Shown in pieces: positions 5,916 through 6,452 of a stretch of 6,452 bases of DNA. The stretch spans positions 1 through 6,452 of the forward strand of contig CAZAIO010000139.1 in assembly GCA_964485235.1 (NCBI GenBank), in the 5' to 3' direction. Numbering within the stretch: the first letter of the stretch is position 1; every line of letters starts with the position of its first letter. A model generated the notes under the pieces. That model did not search any database. It was not told where the DNA came from and saw only the letters and a list, made by a program, of their open reading frames with translations. Origin of the DNA: CAZAIO01 sp964485235. GTDB lineage: Bacteria > Chloroflexota > Dehalococcoidia > GIF9 > UBA5629. The position numbers and the translations under genes were made by a program.

Positions 5916-6452
5916 TTAACAAGCCAGACCTGTTGAAACAGCGAGTGGACCAGGTGTAAGCGCAGGTACTTCAGTACCCGGCACATCATCGTGTACCATA
6001 TTCATTTCCAGCGTTTTCAACAATACTTCTGAAAGCCGCAAATCGCCGACGATCCTGTCATCTTGATCGAGCACAGGAATAATATCCTCTTCATATTCAA
6101 TCATCCGTTTCAGGGCGGTATGAAGCGTATCACTTTCCCTGACGCAGTAGGGAATCATTTCCCGGCGTGTCAATGCTTTCGCCTCGCTGGCAACTTTAAT
6201 ACGGAAGAAGTCGGTAATTTTTATTACGTTTATTCCTTTGCCTTCGAACAACTGCAAATGCGCCCATCTCATTACATCGACGCGCGACAGCATACAAGTA
6301 AACTTCTCCTGGTGATCATAAAGAAAAATAGCTCTCAGATTGGGGTCAAAGGCAAATTTCGCAACAACGTCCCTCAGGGATAAATCCTCAGGCACTGCAA
6401 CCGCAGCCATATCATAAAAATGGTACACATCTTCTACTTTAATAGTTTCCAT
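5916..6452 (-). CDS. Paired CBS-domain (Bateman module) protein
   Basis: The gene reads leftward, converging on the esterase, and ends with TAA at 5918-5916. The visible 178 residues begin with an ATG formed by the last three bases of the window, so the true start and ribosome-binding site cannot be confirmed and the protein may be longer. Two CBS repeats can be seen. The first, about residues 5-85, contains KVEDVYHFYDMAAVAVPED and LSLRDVVAKFAFDPNLRAIFL. The second, about 95-148, contains CVRESDTLHTALKRMIEYEE and IIPVLDQDDRIVGDLRLSEVL. The pair is the usual adenine-nucleotide-sensing module. No catalytic or DNA-binding domain is attached, so it is probably a small stand-alone regulatory or energy-sensing protein. 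The roughly 28-residue C-terminal tail is low in recognisable structure. Nothing ties it to the molybdoenzyme. Confidence 0.8.
   Translation of the reverse strand: METIKVEDVYHFYDMAAVAVPEDLSLRDVVAKFAFDPNLRAIFLYDHQEKFTCMLSRVDVMRWAHLQLFEGKGINVIKITDFFRIKVASEAKALTRREMIPYCVRESDTLHTALKRMIEYEEDIIPVLDQDDRIVGDLRLSEVLLKTLEMNMVHDDVPGTEVPALTPGPLAVSTGLAC

Noticed and set aside
5895..5917. Hairpin CAGAC/GTCTG as terminator of the CBS gene
   Set aside because: For leftward transcription the stem is not followed by a T-tract; with 5 base pairs it is only a weak rightward candidate.
6063..6383. 106-codon plus-strand frame opposite the CBS gene
   Set aside because: It is antisense to two clear CBS repeats and has no recognisable motif.
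1..6452. CRISPR arrays, tRNA/rRNA genes, insertion sequences or phage attachment sites
   Set aside because: No regularly spaced repeats, cloverleaf-like sequences, transposase frames or terminal inverted repeats were seen.

Overview
This window reads as ordinary bacterial DNA of moderate GC content, with AT-rich intergenic spacers, Shine-Dalgarno sites and compact genes. The main content is a two-gene operon for a molybdenum (or tungsten) bis-MGD enzyme with an iron-sulfur partner. Its closest relative that I recognise is the pyrogallol-phloroglucinol transhydroxylase (AthL/AthB) of Pelobacter acidigallici. Such enzymes point to a strict anaerobe with aromatic or hydroxyaromatic metabolism. 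The lineage cannot be fixed from sequence alone. A Dehalococcoidia/Chloroflexota-like or deltaproteobacterial anaerobe would fit, but that is a guess.

Layout. Bases 1-73 hold the first codons of a minus-strand gene whose N-terminus looks like a CapA-family protein. Bases 74-480 are an AT-rich divergent control region. It has a good sigma-70-type promoter facing right (253-281), a 9-bp inverted repeat pair, and a terminator-like hairpin with seven T's (443-466) that ends only 14 bases before the operon. Bases 481-3189 encode the 902-residue catalytic subunit. After a 2-base gap, 3192-4001 encodes the 269-residue ferredoxin-type subunit with a C-terminal beta-sandwich domain. A strong 13-bp hairpin (4022-4051) closes the operon. 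Bases 4161-5744 encode a complete type-B carboxylesterase, transcribed separately in the same direction. A convergent minus-strand gene (5916-6452) encodes a paired-CBS-domain protein that starts at, or beyond, the right edge.

How the genes may work together. The large and small subunits should form a soluble cytoplasmic heterodimer, since no Tat signal, membrane anchor or chaperone gene is present. Two features separate it from the characterised transhydroxylase. The small subunit keeps all four complete cysteine motifs, whereas AthB as I recall it has three clusters. Several substrate-pocket residues of AthL appear replaced, although the Mo-ligand serine, its neighbouring Asp and the catalytic His are kept. 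This suggests a redox-competent relative, for example a reductase or dehydroxylase of a different aromatic substrate. The neighbouring esterase could supply a carboxylate or phenol from an ester, but that link rests on proximity only.
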